A DNA stretch of 25,506 nt from JAGORY01 sp964517585 (GTDB lineage: Bacteria; Patescibacteriota; Gracilibacteria; Peribacterales; Peribacteraceae): positions 1 to 25,506 of the forward strand of contig CAZFCB010000020.1 in NCBI GenBank assembly GCA_964517585.1. Direction: 5' to 3'. Positions 1-7,487 of this stretch are shown in pieces. Every line of letters begins with the position of its first letter. Positions within the stretch are counted from its first letter, which is position 1. The position numbers and the translations under genes were made by a program. Below the pieces are notes generated by a model, which was given only the letters and a program-made list of their open reading frames with translations, was not told the origin of the DNA and did no database searches.

Positions 1-1
1 C

Positions 2-352
2 ATCGTGGCAAATGGACTGCTAGCGCTTGTAAGCTTTGATCTTCTTAGATCTATATGTACACGCGACAGGTCAATTGTGAACCGACTTGATTTTTATTTT
101 TGTGCACTCGCAATACTGTACCTGTCTTTTACTGGCACATTCACGATCGGGATGCCTTCTATGAGCAGGTATACACTGCCTGTCATAGTACTTGGCTTAT
201 TAGGTTTTCTGCATTTACTCTCTCGTAATCAGGAGATAGAATTTTTCAAAAAATTCTCAGAGCTAACAATGCCTACTGCGATTGTCTTTTTCGCGCCATT
301 GCATGTGATGTATGTTCATCATTACATCATTGGTCATGGCTGGGTGTACTGA
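2..352 (+). CDS. C-terminal part of a multi-pass membrane protein, probably a GT-C glycosyltransferase (5' truncated)
   Basis: The frame is open from the first bases of the window, so the gene begins upstream and only about the last 116 residues are visible. They contain at least three hydrophobic segments. A loop with SMSRY followed by a hydrophobic helix resembles the C-terminal 'S-x-x-RY' region of PIG-V-like mannosyltransferases; this similarity is from memory and weak. The GTG at position 5 is only an internal Val codon. The next gene starts 12 bp after the TGA stop, and that stop overlaps the next gene's extended -10 element. Two further GT-C-like proteins follow, which supports a role in building surface glycan or glycolipid. 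A different polytopic membrane protein cannot be excluded. Confidence 0.55.
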   Translation: MVANGLLALVSFDLLRSICTRDRSIVNRLDFYFCALAILYLSFTGTFTIGMPSMSRYTLPVIVLGLLGFLHLLSRNQEIEFFKKFSELTMPTAIVFFAPLHVMYVHHYIIGHGWVY

Positions 353-358
353 TAAACT
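350..358 (+). promoter_or_regulatory. Extended -10 element TGATAAACT placed for a leaderless start
   Basis: TG-a-TAAACT ends 6 nt before the ATG at 365, so a normal start about 7 nt after the hexamer would begin on the A of the ATG. It overlaps the stop codon of the upstream gene. No clear -35 was seen. The same geometry recurs at several other genes in the window. Confidence 0.45.
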
Positions 359-364
359 CTTCGC

Positions 365-1651
365 ATGATGCGGAACAATAAGCGAGCCCTAGTGACGATT
401 CTTTGTCTGATTTTTATTTTTGCAATTGGCCTTTTTTTACGTATTCCTGAATTGTCACATCCAGGAGGTTACGGAGATGTTTGGATCGTGCAGAATTGGG
501 GGCGAACGGTCGTAGAAAGAGGATGGGTTCACGGGTATGGTCTCCAAAAGAACGGTGTTATGAAACCAAACTATCCGCCTGTTGGTCTTGCCATCTTCGG
601 CGCGACTGTCCGTATCTACGACCTCATCCAGGGCACAAGTACAGACAATTCGTTTTTCCTCCGTAAGGTGATGAAAGTACCAGGAGTGCTTGCTGATCTG
701 CTACTCGCACTCTTTTTCTTTGCCTTTCTCAGAAAATTCGTATCGGTTAAGGCAGGCTTGATGGCAGCAGGAATCTATCTGATTTTTCCTCTGACGTGGG
801 TCATCTCAGCTCGTTGGGGACAAACAGATGCGATGAACGCACTGCTAGCGTTCAGTTGGGTAACGGCGTTAGTTAGTGGCGCCCCTGGGTTGGGAGGGAT
901 ATGTGTTGCGCTCGCTTTGCTCACCAAGCCCCTTGGCATTGTACTACTTCCGATATCGGTTGTGATCCTTGTCCATCAGAGAAGGGACATCATTATTTTT
1001 CTGTTTGGTTTTCTTACGATGCTTCTCGTAGTCATTGTGCCGTTTTTCATGGCGGATACACTCAAGGATGTTGTGAAAGTGTACGTCTCCAATATGGAAT
1101 ATTTTCCAGTGCTCAGTTTCAATACATATAATTTCTGGTGGGCGATCTATAAAGACGCTGCTCATAGAATTTCCGATAGACAGATCGTATTTGGGATTAT
1201 CTCATTTAGACAGATAGGAATTGGTCTCTTCAGTCTTTGTTATGGTCTTTTTACGTGGCGTCTCAGCAGAGTGCTACGCAAACATTCTGATCCTGGACTG
1301 AGAGCGGAGGCTATTCTTGCAGCTTCCAGCATGTGTGCCCTCGCTTTTTTTCTTTTTGTGACACAGATGCACGAGAGATACGGTTTCCTCTTTTTTACCT
1401 TCGCTCTGCCTCTGTCATTCTTTATGAAGCGTGGCCAATGGTATATAGGTGGGCTTTTGTTCGTTTGGCTCTTCAATGTACTGCATGCCTTTCCATTCAG
1501 CCCGCTCGAGTATTTCTTCTTTAGGACATTTCCAGCTTTCGATAGATTTCTTTCTGTTGCAGCTGTCGTACTTTTTGTTCTCCTGGCGCGGATTGTATGG
1601 CGCACATCCTTGAATCCTGATGACAGAGTCTCTCTCACTCACAGCGAGTAA
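365..1651 (+). CDS. GT-C family membrane glycosyltransferase, Gpi18/ALG6-8-like
   Basis: A 428-residue protein with an N-terminal membrane anchor and about nine further hydrophobic segments. Hallmarks fit polyprenyl-phosphate-sugar dependent GT-C enzymes: an acidic D38 in the first extracytoplasmic loop (GDVW), NYPP at 69-72, K-x-PG-x-LAD near 104-111, and ARWGQTDA near 149-156, which is typical of Gpi18-related mannosyltransferases (COG5542-like). Such enzymes transfer a hexose from a lipid-linked donor on the outer face of the membrane. The start has no Shine-Dalgarno sequence, but an extended -10 sits 6 nt upstream. The next gene begins 3 bp after the stop, so the two are very likely co-transcribed. 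Sugar and acceptor cannot be read from sequence. Confidence 0.75.
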   Translation: MMRNNKRALVTILCLIFIFAIGLFLRIPELSHPGGYGDVWIVQNWGRTVVERGWVHGYGLQKNGVMKPNYPPVGLAIFGATVRIYDLIQGTSTDNSFFLRKVMKVPGVLADLLLALFFFAFLRKFVSVKAGLMAAGIYLIFPLTWVISARWGQTDAMNALLAFSWVTALVSGAPGLGGICVALALLTKPLGIVLLPISVVILVHQRRDIIIFLFGFLTMLLVVIVPFFMADTLKDVVKVYVSNMEYFPVLSFNTYNFWWAIYKDAAHRISDRQIVFGIISFRQIGIGLFSLCYGLFTWRLSRVLRKHSDPGLRAEAILAASSMCALAFFLFVTQMHERYGFLFFTFALPLSFFMKRGQWYIGGLLFVWLFNVLHAFPFSPLEYFFFRTFPAFDRFLSVAAVVLFVLLARIVWRTSLNPDDRVSLTHSE

Positions 1652-1654
1652 CAG

Positions 1655-3220
1655 ATGTTGAAATATCCACAAAAGGATTGGCAACACATTGCATCCGTAA
1701 TACTTTTTGGGATTTTGCTTGTGCTTCTCTTGCATAGCTACTACGAAATTGGAAAGCGCATCGCATATGAGGCTTCAGGACCGATCAATGTCGATAGCCC
1801 AGTATATCTTGCTGTCGGCAGAGGCATGCTCAATGGATTGATGCCGTATCAAGATTTGTATGAAATCAAACCGCCGGGTATTTTTCTCCTGAGCGCAGCG
1901 TCTCTCTCGCTTACTGGCGGGACGCAACTTGTGTCATGGGTGCAGGTCGTCACTCTTCTCAGTATATTTTTGAGCGTTGCATTTCCGGGTATCCTACTCT
2001 GGAAAAAGAAAAAAATATCATGGCTCATGATGCTTGCGGGTCTGAACTTTGGTGCCCTTCTCACCATGTATGCCTCGCTTCGGTCTGGTGCATTCCAGGT
2101 TGAGTCTTTCGGTGCGGCTTTTGCATGTCTATACATCTCACTCATTACTTCTAGCGGAAGTACGCCGATGAACCGCATACAGACAATTCTTGCTGCATGT
2201 TCCGTAGCTGGCGCCGTTTTCATGAAAGAACCATTTGCTCTTGTACTCCTTGGTTCAGCGATCCTACTTCTTCCTTCATGGCACCTGTTTTGGAGAAATG
2301 CATTGGTGCCGGCAATGTTTGCAATTGGCCTCTTTCTCGTCGCCGTGGCTATGACTGGTACGCTTGTGCCTTACTTCTCCGTGTATCTCAATGAGATGCT
2401 CTTTCACCATATTCATGGAAGCGGGCCTCTCCATGAACGCATATTGAGTTCGGAAAGAATATTTCATGATCTTTCCACCTTCAATAAGCAGTTTGCAGTC
2501 GTGATCGCAGGCCTCGTACTTTTCGCCTATGTCGGAGCGCTCCGCTCAGGTCAAGCGTGGAAACGTATCAGTGTCACTGTACTAGCCTTGTCTCTCACAA
2601 TGGCTGCAATCGCGATGGGCGGTCAATTTTATGATCATCACTTTGTCTTTGGTGTTCCCTTCTACGCGTCTCTATTTCTCTTGTTTCTCGGCAAAGAGTC
2701 GGGGGTGCTGTTGCGATCATGGTGCCGAAAGTTCTCTCTTGTCGCGATAACTATTTTTCTGGTTGCTGGTCTTCGTTCTTTACCGACAATTATTTATGAT
2801 TCGCACATTGAAGGTTCGCGCAGAGTCATTGAGGGAATGCATACCATGTCCACGAAGATTGATGAGGTACTGAATCGTTGTAGTCTGGACAGATATATGT
2901 TTCTTGGGGCAAATGGTTATCATCCGTATGCTTTCACGAAGCATTCCCCCATAGGTCCATTATTCTTCCAGTTTGCACATTACTTTGATGGCCAACGCCC
3001 TCTATTCACAGCGTCTTTTCTCTCCAATTTTTCAGAAGCAGCTATTGTGATCAGAAGTCCACAACTATTTCTTGGTAAGGTCCAGAATGACGTCGAGACA
3101 ATACTTGCAACAGAATTTACAACTGAACCATGGCCTTGTGCAGGTAACGTTGCGCTAGGCGGAGGCTACACGATGTATTTCAAGCTGAAAAAAACACCTT
3201 TGTCTGTGCCATCGTCGTAG
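1655..3220 (+). CDS. GT-C family membrane glycosyltransferase, PMT/ArnT-like (GT39/GT83 type)
   Basis: A 521-residue polytopic membrane protein. The N-terminal loop carries D47-S-P and, at 64-75, PYQDLYEIKPPG, matching the 'G-x-x-pY-x-D-x-x-x-x-KPP' signature of dolichyl/undecaprenyl-phosphate-sugar transferases that use an aspartate in the first extracytoplasmic loop. About ten hydrophobic helices follow, then a soluble C-terminal part from about residue 400. It starts 3 bp after the preceding glycosyltransferase and probably shares its mRNA. Three successive GT-C genes suggest a surface glycan or protein glycosylation locus. The sugar is unknown. About 400 bp of non-coding DNA separates it from the aromatic operon. 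Confidence 0.75.
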   Translation: MLKYPQKDWQHIASVILFGILLVLLLHSYYEIGKRIAYEASGPINVDSPVYLAVGRGMLNGLMPYQDLYEIKPPGIFLLSAASLSLTGGTQLVSWVQVVTLLSIFLSVAFPGILLWKKKKISWLMMLAGLNFGALLTMYASLRSGAFQVESFGAAFACLYISLITSSGSTPMNRIQTILAACSVAGAVFMKEPFALVLLGSAILLLPSWHLFWRNALVPAMFAIGLFLVAVAMTGTLVPYFSVYLNEMLFHHIHGSGPLHERILSSERIFHDLSTFNKQFAVVIAGLVLFAYVGALRSGQAWKRISVTVLALSLTMAAIAMGGQFYDHHFVFGVPFYASLFLLFLGKESGVLLRSWCRKFSLVAITIFLVAGLRSLPTIIYDSHIEGSRRVIEGMHTMSTKIDEVLNRCSLDRYMFLGANGYHPYAFTKHSPIGPLFFQFAHYFDGQRPLFTASFLSNFSEAAIVIRSPQLFLGKVQNDVETILATEFTTEPWPCAGNVALGGGYTMYFKLKKTPLSVPSS

Positions 3221-3260
3221 CAACACATCGAGCAACTAACAATTCTACTCACTGATTCAC

Positions 3261-3288
3261 TTGACTTGAGAACGCTCCGTTCTATCCT
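3261..3288 (+). promoter_or_regulatory. Sigma70-type promoter for the aromatic operon leader
   Basis: TTGACT (3261-3266), 16 nt spacer, TATCCT (3283-3288). The predicted start is near 3295, next to a GTG codon at 3296 that opens a Phe-rich short ORF. This is the best promoter match in the 400 bp before the DAHP synthase gene and probably drives the operon. Confidence 0.55.
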
Positions 3289-3295
3289 AGTCGCA

Positions 3296-3400
3296 GTGAA
3301 AACACGCGTCGCCGTTCTCAGGCAACAGTCACTCGTCCCGTTCGGAGTTGCTTTTGCAGCATTCGGCGCCTTTGCATTTGCCTACTTTTTCTTCGCCTAA
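3296..3400 (+). CDS. Candidate Phe-rich leader peptide (34 aa) of the aromatic amino acid operon
   Basis: GTG start 7 nt after a TATCCT -10 element, 35 codons including TAA. The peptide has a basic N-terminus (MKTRVAVLRQQ) and a last 20 residues with eight Phe and one Tyr, ending AYFFFA. Phe-rich leaders of this style (PheL, PheM) control Phe-related operons in enterobacteria by ribosome stalling. Here the ORF lies between a promoter and a Phe/Tyr biosynthesis operon and stops 5 nt before two strong hairpins. The tail is also hydrophobic enough to be a small transmembrane helix, so a small membrane protein is the alternative. Start codon and expression are inferred. Confidence 0.5.
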   Translation: MKTRVAVLRQQSLVPFGVAFAAFGAFAFAYFFFA

Positions 3401-3404
3401 TTCT

Positions 3405-3468
3405 TCTCTCGCTCTGAAGCACACGCTTCCCTCCGAGAGAGAGGAGGCGACCTTCCGCTGCGCGGAAG
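3405..3468 (+). promoter_or_regulatory. Two stable hairpins after the leader ORF (possible attenuator or stalling-responsive structure)
   Basis: Hairpin 1 pairs TCTCTCG (3405-3411) with CGAGAGA (3434-3440) and carries an inner stem GAAGC/GCTTC (3416-3420 with 3425-3429). Hairpin 2 is CTTCCGC/GCGGAAG (3452-3458 with 3462-3468) with a TGC loop. Neither is followed by a T-run on the + strand, so neither is a textbook intrinsic terminator. Downstream, GTGGAAAGT (near 3470-3478) can pair with the ACTTTCC heptads that precede the aroF start. Confidence 0.45.
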
Positions 3469-3556
3469 AGTGGAAAGTAAAAAAGTGTAAAGTTCTACAG
3501 TTACTATCCATTCATCGCAGGATGCCCATCTTTATTTCTCTCACGACATATTCGTA

Positions 3557-3624
3557 ACTTTCCACTTTCCACTTTCTACTTTCCACTTTCTACTTTCCAC
3601 TTCTCACTTCTCACCCCCCCCCCC
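3557..3624 (+). repeat. Eight tandem heptads (ACTTTCC, ACTTTCT, ACTTCTC) plus a C11 homopolymer abutting the aroF ATG
   Basis: Eight consecutive 7-nt units run from 3557 to 3612, then A and eleven C (3614-3624) directly before the ATG at 3625. No Shine-Dalgarno sequence is present. A reverse-complementary stretch (GTGGAAAGT and AGTGTAAAGTT within about 3470-3494) lies upstream. Apart from the leader ORF, hairpins and this repeat, I see nothing convincing in 3221-3624; other short open frames there are low-complexity artefacts. Confidence 0.85.
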
Positions 3625-4644
3625 ATGCTCATCGTTCTCAAAGAGAAGAATAATCAGTCACTCCTGAAAGAAATCCAGGATCTCCTCGTCTCCAAGTATG
3701 GCTGCAAGTCACACGTTATTGGTGAAAATCAGCGCGTGCTTGCTGTCACCGGAGACACGTCGGCAGTGGAAATTGGCCTTCTCAAAAGCCTCGAAGGCGT
3801 TCGATCGGTCGATCGTGTGGAAAGACCGTACAAGCTTGCTTCTCGAGAGCGTAAGAATCGCACGCTCATCGAAGTGTCGAAGGATTGCATCATCGGTGAT
3901 GCAAAGAATGTCGTCATCATCGCAGGTCCGTGTTCCATAGATTCTGAAGGTGAACTTGATGAATCTGCTGCGATGGCAAAAGCACGGGGTGTGAAGATTT
4001 TGCGAGGAGGCGCCTTTAAGCCGCGTACTGGCCCGTACTCTTTTCAGGGTAAAGGCCTTGAGGGACTCAAGATGCTCCGCAAAGCCGGAGACACATATGG
4101 CATGAAGATTATTTCAGAAATCATGAAAGCGGAGGACTTGCCTGCATTTGAGGAGATGACTGACATCCTCCAAATAGGCGCACGGAATATGCAGAACTAT
4201 GAACTCCTCAAAGCCGTAGGAAAATCATCGAAGCCCGTTATGTTGAAGCGTGGACTGGCCGCAACTCTTGAAGAGTGGCTTCTTGCTGCGGAGTATATTC
4301 TTTCAGGAGGGAATCATAACGTCATGCTCTGCGAGCGTGGCATCCGTACGTTTGAAGAGGAGGTTCGTTTCACACTGTGCCTTGGTTCTATTCCAGCTCT
4401 CCGAGAACTGACGCATCTTCCAATTATCGTCGATCCGAGCCACGCCATGGGGAAAACTCGTTGGGTGAAAGATGCGGCACTCGGCGGAGTTGCTGTCGGT
4501 GCAGACGGTCTCATTATCGAGATTCATCCTCGTCCGCATGAATCCAGTTGTGATAGCGCTCAGTTACTCGATAATGAGCATTGGAATGAATGTATGGATG
4601 GAATTACGAAAGTTGCCGGAGCAATTGGAAAACAAGTTTCCTGA
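3625..4644 (+). CDS. aroF: 3-deoxy-7-phosphoheptulonate (DAHP) synthase, type I-beta with N-terminal ferredoxin-like domain
   Basis: A 339-residue enzyme catalysing the first step of aromatic biosynthesis, PEP plus erythrose-4-phosphate to DAHP. Residues 1-70 form a ferredoxin-like regulatory domain as in Thermotoga-type DAHP synthase, where Tyr/Phe binding gives feedback inhibition. The barrel has GPCSID at 101-106 with metal-ligand C103, KPRTGPYSFQG from 132, IGARNMQN, LKRG, LCERGIRTFE and IVDPSHAMG, all family signatures. The ATG follows directly on a C11 tract, and the N-terminal domain is complete from this start. It heads the operon. The 48 bp before aroB contain a separate -10 element, so downstream genes may also be transcribed independently. 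Confidence 0.95.
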   Translation: MLIVLKEKNNQSLLKEIQDLLVSKYGCKSHVIGENQRVLAVTGDTSAVEIGLLKSLEGVRSVDRVERPYKLASRERKNRTLIEVSKDCIIGDAKNVVIIAGPCSIDSEGELDESAAMAKARGVKILRGGAFKPRTGPYSFQGKGLEGLKMLRKAGDTYGMKIISEIMKAEDLPAFEEMTDILQIGARNMQNYELLKAVGKSSKPVMLKRGLAATLEEWLLAAEYILSGGNHNVMLCERGIRTFEEEVRFTLCLGSIPALRELTHLPIIVDPSHAMGKTRWVKDAALGGVAVGADGLIIEIHPRPHESSCDSAQLLDNEHWNECMDGITKVAGAIGKQVS

Positions 4645-4680
4645 TGTGTTCTAGAGACGAAAATTTTGCCTCTCAACCGC

Positions 4681-4686
4681 TACACT
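4681..4686 (+). promoter_or_regulatory. -10 element TACACT for a leaderless aroB transcript
   Basis: TACACT ends 6 nt before the ATG at 4693, placing the expected start on that ATG. No clear -35 is visible. The same hexamer recurs before ribBA, the toxin-antitoxin pair and the gene at 17024, suggesting a local -10 preference. Confidence 0.4.
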
Positions 4687-4692
4687 ATCTCT

Positions 4693-5724
4693 ATGCACAC
4701 GATCACCCTGACACCGCCGGCGAGAATGCATACTACCACTGATATTCGTATCGGTTCTGGAGCGCTCCAAGATTCTTTGGAGCGAGCACAAGGACATGAT
4801 CGCATTGTTATTCTCTACGATGAAGCGATTCGAGACATTGCGATGAAAATTGTGCTGAACGACTGCGTGCGGATTCCCGTGGAAAGCGGTGACGCATCGA
4901 AGTCTCTGGTAGAAGTTGATCGCATTGTTTCTCTCATGCTTGATGCTGGGTGTACTCGAAAGACGCTACTCATCAGTATAGGAGGAGGCATGATGACGGA
5001 TCTTGGAGGATTTATAGGAAGCATTTTCATGCGTGGTATTCCATCCGTTCTCGTTCCGACGACGCTTCTTGCCATGGTGGATGCAGCCATCGGCGGTAAA
5101 ACTGCGGTGAATGCAGGATCCAGAAAAAATATGATTGGGTCGATTACACATCCAAGTACAGTTCTTGTTGATACAGATCTTCTGACAACGCTTCCAGATG
5201 CTCAGATTTCAGAAGGACTGTCCGAAGTGATCAAGATCGCAGCAATCATTGATCTTCCTTTTTTTATGTGGCTAGAAGAGTCAATGCCTCGCCTTCTGCA
5301 GCGCGATGCCAAGACACTAGAAGAATGCGTGCTTCGGGCCATTACCGCTAAGGTCAATATTGTTCAGACAGATGAGCATGATCGTGAAGAGCGCTTACTC
5401 CTGAATTTCGGTCATACCGTCGGACATGCGGTTGAAGCAGTCTCTTCGTACAAACTTTCGCATGGGCATTCTGTCAGCATAGGTGTCGTTGCCGAAATGA
5501 AGCTCGCGCATTGTACCGAGCAAGAGAGAGTCTCAGCCCTGATGTCGCAAGCAGGTTTGCCGATAGAGATTCCACCGTCTCTGACAGGACAGGATTTGTG
5601 GACCGTGATGCTTTCGGATAAAAAAAATGAGAACGGTCTCGTGAAGATAGCAGTGCCGAAACGTCTGGGAGAAGGCGTAGTGCAGACACTGACGAAAGAA
5701 CAGTTTTTCACACTCTTTCCATGA
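4693..5724 (+). CDS. aroB: 3-dehydroquinate synthase
   Basis: A 343-residue NAD- and Zn-dependent enzyme converting DAHP to 3-dehydroquinate. Visible signatures: SIGGGMMTDLGGF near 96-107, RGIPSVLVPTTLLAMVDAAIGGKTAVN from 114 on, KNMIG at 145-149, and metal ligands E178 (GLSEVIK), H241 (FGHTVGHA) and H258 (HGHS). An in-frame TTG lies 27 nt upstream, but the ATG at 4693 gives the normal N-terminus and sits 6 nt after a TACACT -10. The stop overlaps the next start in an ATGA arrangement, implying translational coupling to the EPSPS-shikimate kinase gene. In eukaryotic AROM this domain is also first and is also followed by EPSPS. Confidence 0.95.
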   Translation: MHTITLTPPARMHTTTDIRIGSGALQDSLERAQGHDRIVILYDEAIRDIAMKIVLNDCVRIPVESGDASKSLVEVDRIVSLMLDAGCTRKTLLISIGGGMMTDLGGFIGSIFMRGIPSVLVPTTLLAMVDAAIGGKTAVNAGSRKNMIGSITHPSTVLVDTDLLTTLPDAQISEGLSEVIKIAAIIDLPFFMWLEESMPRLLQRDAKTLEECVLRAITAKVNIVQTDEHDREERLLLNFGHTVGHAVEAVSSYKLSHGHSVSIGVVAEMKLAHCTEQERVSALMSQAGLPIEIPPSLTGQDLWTVMLSDKKNENGLVKIAVPKRLGEGVVQTLTKEQFFTLFP

Positions 5725-7487
5725 ATACAGTATTCCGTGTGCCGGCCATGCGGGTAGCTGCTGACTGTACATTGATGCTTCCGGGTTCCAAGTCTCATGC
5801 CAACCGCGCAATAGTCTGCGCCGCGCTTTCATCGACTGCTACGACCATCCGTCATGCGACACCGTGCGATGACGTTCTTGTGATGGTTGCTAACCTCAAG
5901 AGTCTCGGTTTCAACGTGCGATGGGTTTCTGAACAGAACGGCGAACTTCGGATCGAACCGGGCATTCCTCAAGGCGGAAAGGCACCACTTGATTGTCATA
6001 ATGCTGGAACGACGTTGCGGTTCCTCACGTCCATTGCATCTTTTGTGCCTGGAGAATGGACCGTTACCGGAGACGAACACATGAAGAGGCGTCCAATCGG
6101 TGATCTCACGAAGGCATTGAGGGCGCTCGGTGCGGTCATCACAGATAAAGGAGGTTGTCCTCCACTTGAGATCCTCGGCGGTACGCTTCGCGGTCGCACG
6201 GTGAGGCTCAAGGCCGATATCAGCAGTCAGTATCTGACGTCGCTTTTGCTCATTGCTCCACTGTTGAGTGACGGACTTTTGATCGAATTGGCCGGTGCTC
6301 TCGCGTCAGCTGGGTACGTTGCACTGACAGAGAAGACAATGAAGGATTTTGGCGTAAAGATCAGTCGAAAAGAGAATACTTTTCTTGTTCAGCATGCAGA
6401 GTATGTATCACCGCCTACGTATGAGATCGAAGGTGACTGGAGTGCTGCTGGTCCGTGGCTGGTGCTGGAAGCTCTCACAGGTAGCACCATTCGGATGCCA
6501 AATCTGCAGCAAGATTCGTTCCAGTCTGACCGGAAGCTCCCAGAGGTCATCAGAAAATTACAGAAGTCAGGAGACATCACACTCGACTGTTCCGAGATTC
6601 CGGATCAGGTCATGAACCTCTGTGTGTTTGCGGCGTTTCGAAAAGGCGTTACCACATTCACGAAGATTGCGAATCTTCGAAAAAAAGAATGTGACCGCAT
6701 TCACGTCATCGCGACTGAACTAAAGAAAGCTGGAATTGATATTCGTGAGCGTGATGATGACCTTGTTGTCAGGGGGTTAGGGGGCTTTGAGAAGATTTCT
6801 CATGGTTCCGTCACTCTCGATCCACACGATGATCATCGGATGGTGATGGCATTTGCAATTCTCGGACTCATTCGTGGTGATGTCATCATCAAAAATCCCG
6901 ATTGTGTCCAGAAGAGTTATCCGACATTTTTTATGGATCTTGAAAAGATTATCTATGACAGTAAGCCGATCAGTATCGTCGGTATGCGTGGTGTCGGGAA
7001 GTCTGCACTTGGTCGGAAGCTCGCAGGAAAACTACGCATGAAGCATGTTGACAGTGATCACGTTTTCGAAGATCTTCATGGCCCCATTCGTGAATTCATT
7101 GCCGCCAAAGGTTGGGATGAGTTTCGAAAAAAAGAAGAGGAAGTGATAGCGTCGGTAATAGTGCCTGGCATCGTTCTTTCGCTAGGCGGAGGAGCTCTCG
7201 GTTCAGCAAAAACCCGAAAACGTATCAAAGATACAACAGTCGCTGTGTGGCTTCAGGCAAAAGAATCGGAGCTCGTACAGCGCTTGCAGAGCGGCAAACG
7301 GCCACCTCTTACCAACCTCCCACTTCATGAAGAAGTACGAAAGTTTCTCCTTGAACGTGGTCCGCACTATCGTGAAGTCGCGCGTATCGAAGTATCCCCA
7401 AAGCTTCGTTTCGGTGAGCAGGTTCCCTTTGTTTTGCGCGCACTCCGCCAAATTTTCCTTGGCATTCCACCAAAACCTCGCCGCTGA
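5721..7487 (+). CDS. aroA-aroK: Bifunctional EPSP synthase - shikimate kinase fusion
   Basis: A 588-residue two-enzyme fusion. Residues 1 to about 411 are EPSP synthase: GSKSHANR at 22-29, NAGTTLRF 94-101, R124, SSQYLTS 168-174, D295, KKECDRIH 321-328, DDHRM 370-374 and K398-SYP. Residues about 415-588 are shikimate kinase: Walker A GMRGVGKS 421-428, DSD 444-446, R469, GGG 489-491, RPPL 527-530 and YREVA 550-554. The kinase makes shikimate-3-phosphate and the EPSP synthase consumes it, so the fusion joins successive steps. The linker is only a few residues. It overlaps aroB by 4 nt and aroD-aroE by 1 nt (TGATG). AROM has the same EPSPS-SK order; this fusion is uncommon in bacteria as far as I know. 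Confidence 0.93.
   Translation: MNTVFRVPAMRVAADCTLMLPGSKSHANRAIVCAALSSTATTIRHATPCDDVLVMVANLKSLGFNVRWVSEQNGELRIEPGIPQGGKAPLDCHNAGTTLRFLTSIASFVPGEWTVTGDEHMKRRPIGDLTKALRALGAVITDKGGCPPLEILGGTLRGRTVRLKADISSQYLTSLLLIAPLLSDGLLIELAGALASAGYVALTEKTMKDFGVKISRKENTFLVQHAEYVSPPTYEIEGDWSAAGPWLVLEALTGSTIRMPNLQQDSFQSDRKLPEVIRKLQKSGDITLDCSEIPDQVMNLCVFAAFRKGVTTFTKIANLRKKECDRIHVIATELKKAGIDIRERDDDLVVRGLGGFEKISHGSVTLDPHDDHRMVMAFAILGLIRGDVIIKNPDCVQKSYPTFFMDLEKIIYDSKPISIVGMRGVGKSALGRKLAGKLRMKHVDSDHVFEDLHGPIREFIAAKGWDEFRKKEEEVIASVIVPGIVLSLGGGALGSAKTRKRIKDTTVAVWLQAKESELVQRLQSGKRPPLTNLPLHEEVRKFLLERGPHYREVARIEVSPKLRFGEQVPFVLRALRQIFLGIPPKPRR

Noticed and set aside
3329..3557. Short open frames on both strands upstream of aroF
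   Set aside because: They run through hairpins and low-complexity heptads, lack start signals and have biased composition; only the Phe-rich frame ending at 3400 has a promoter and sensible content.
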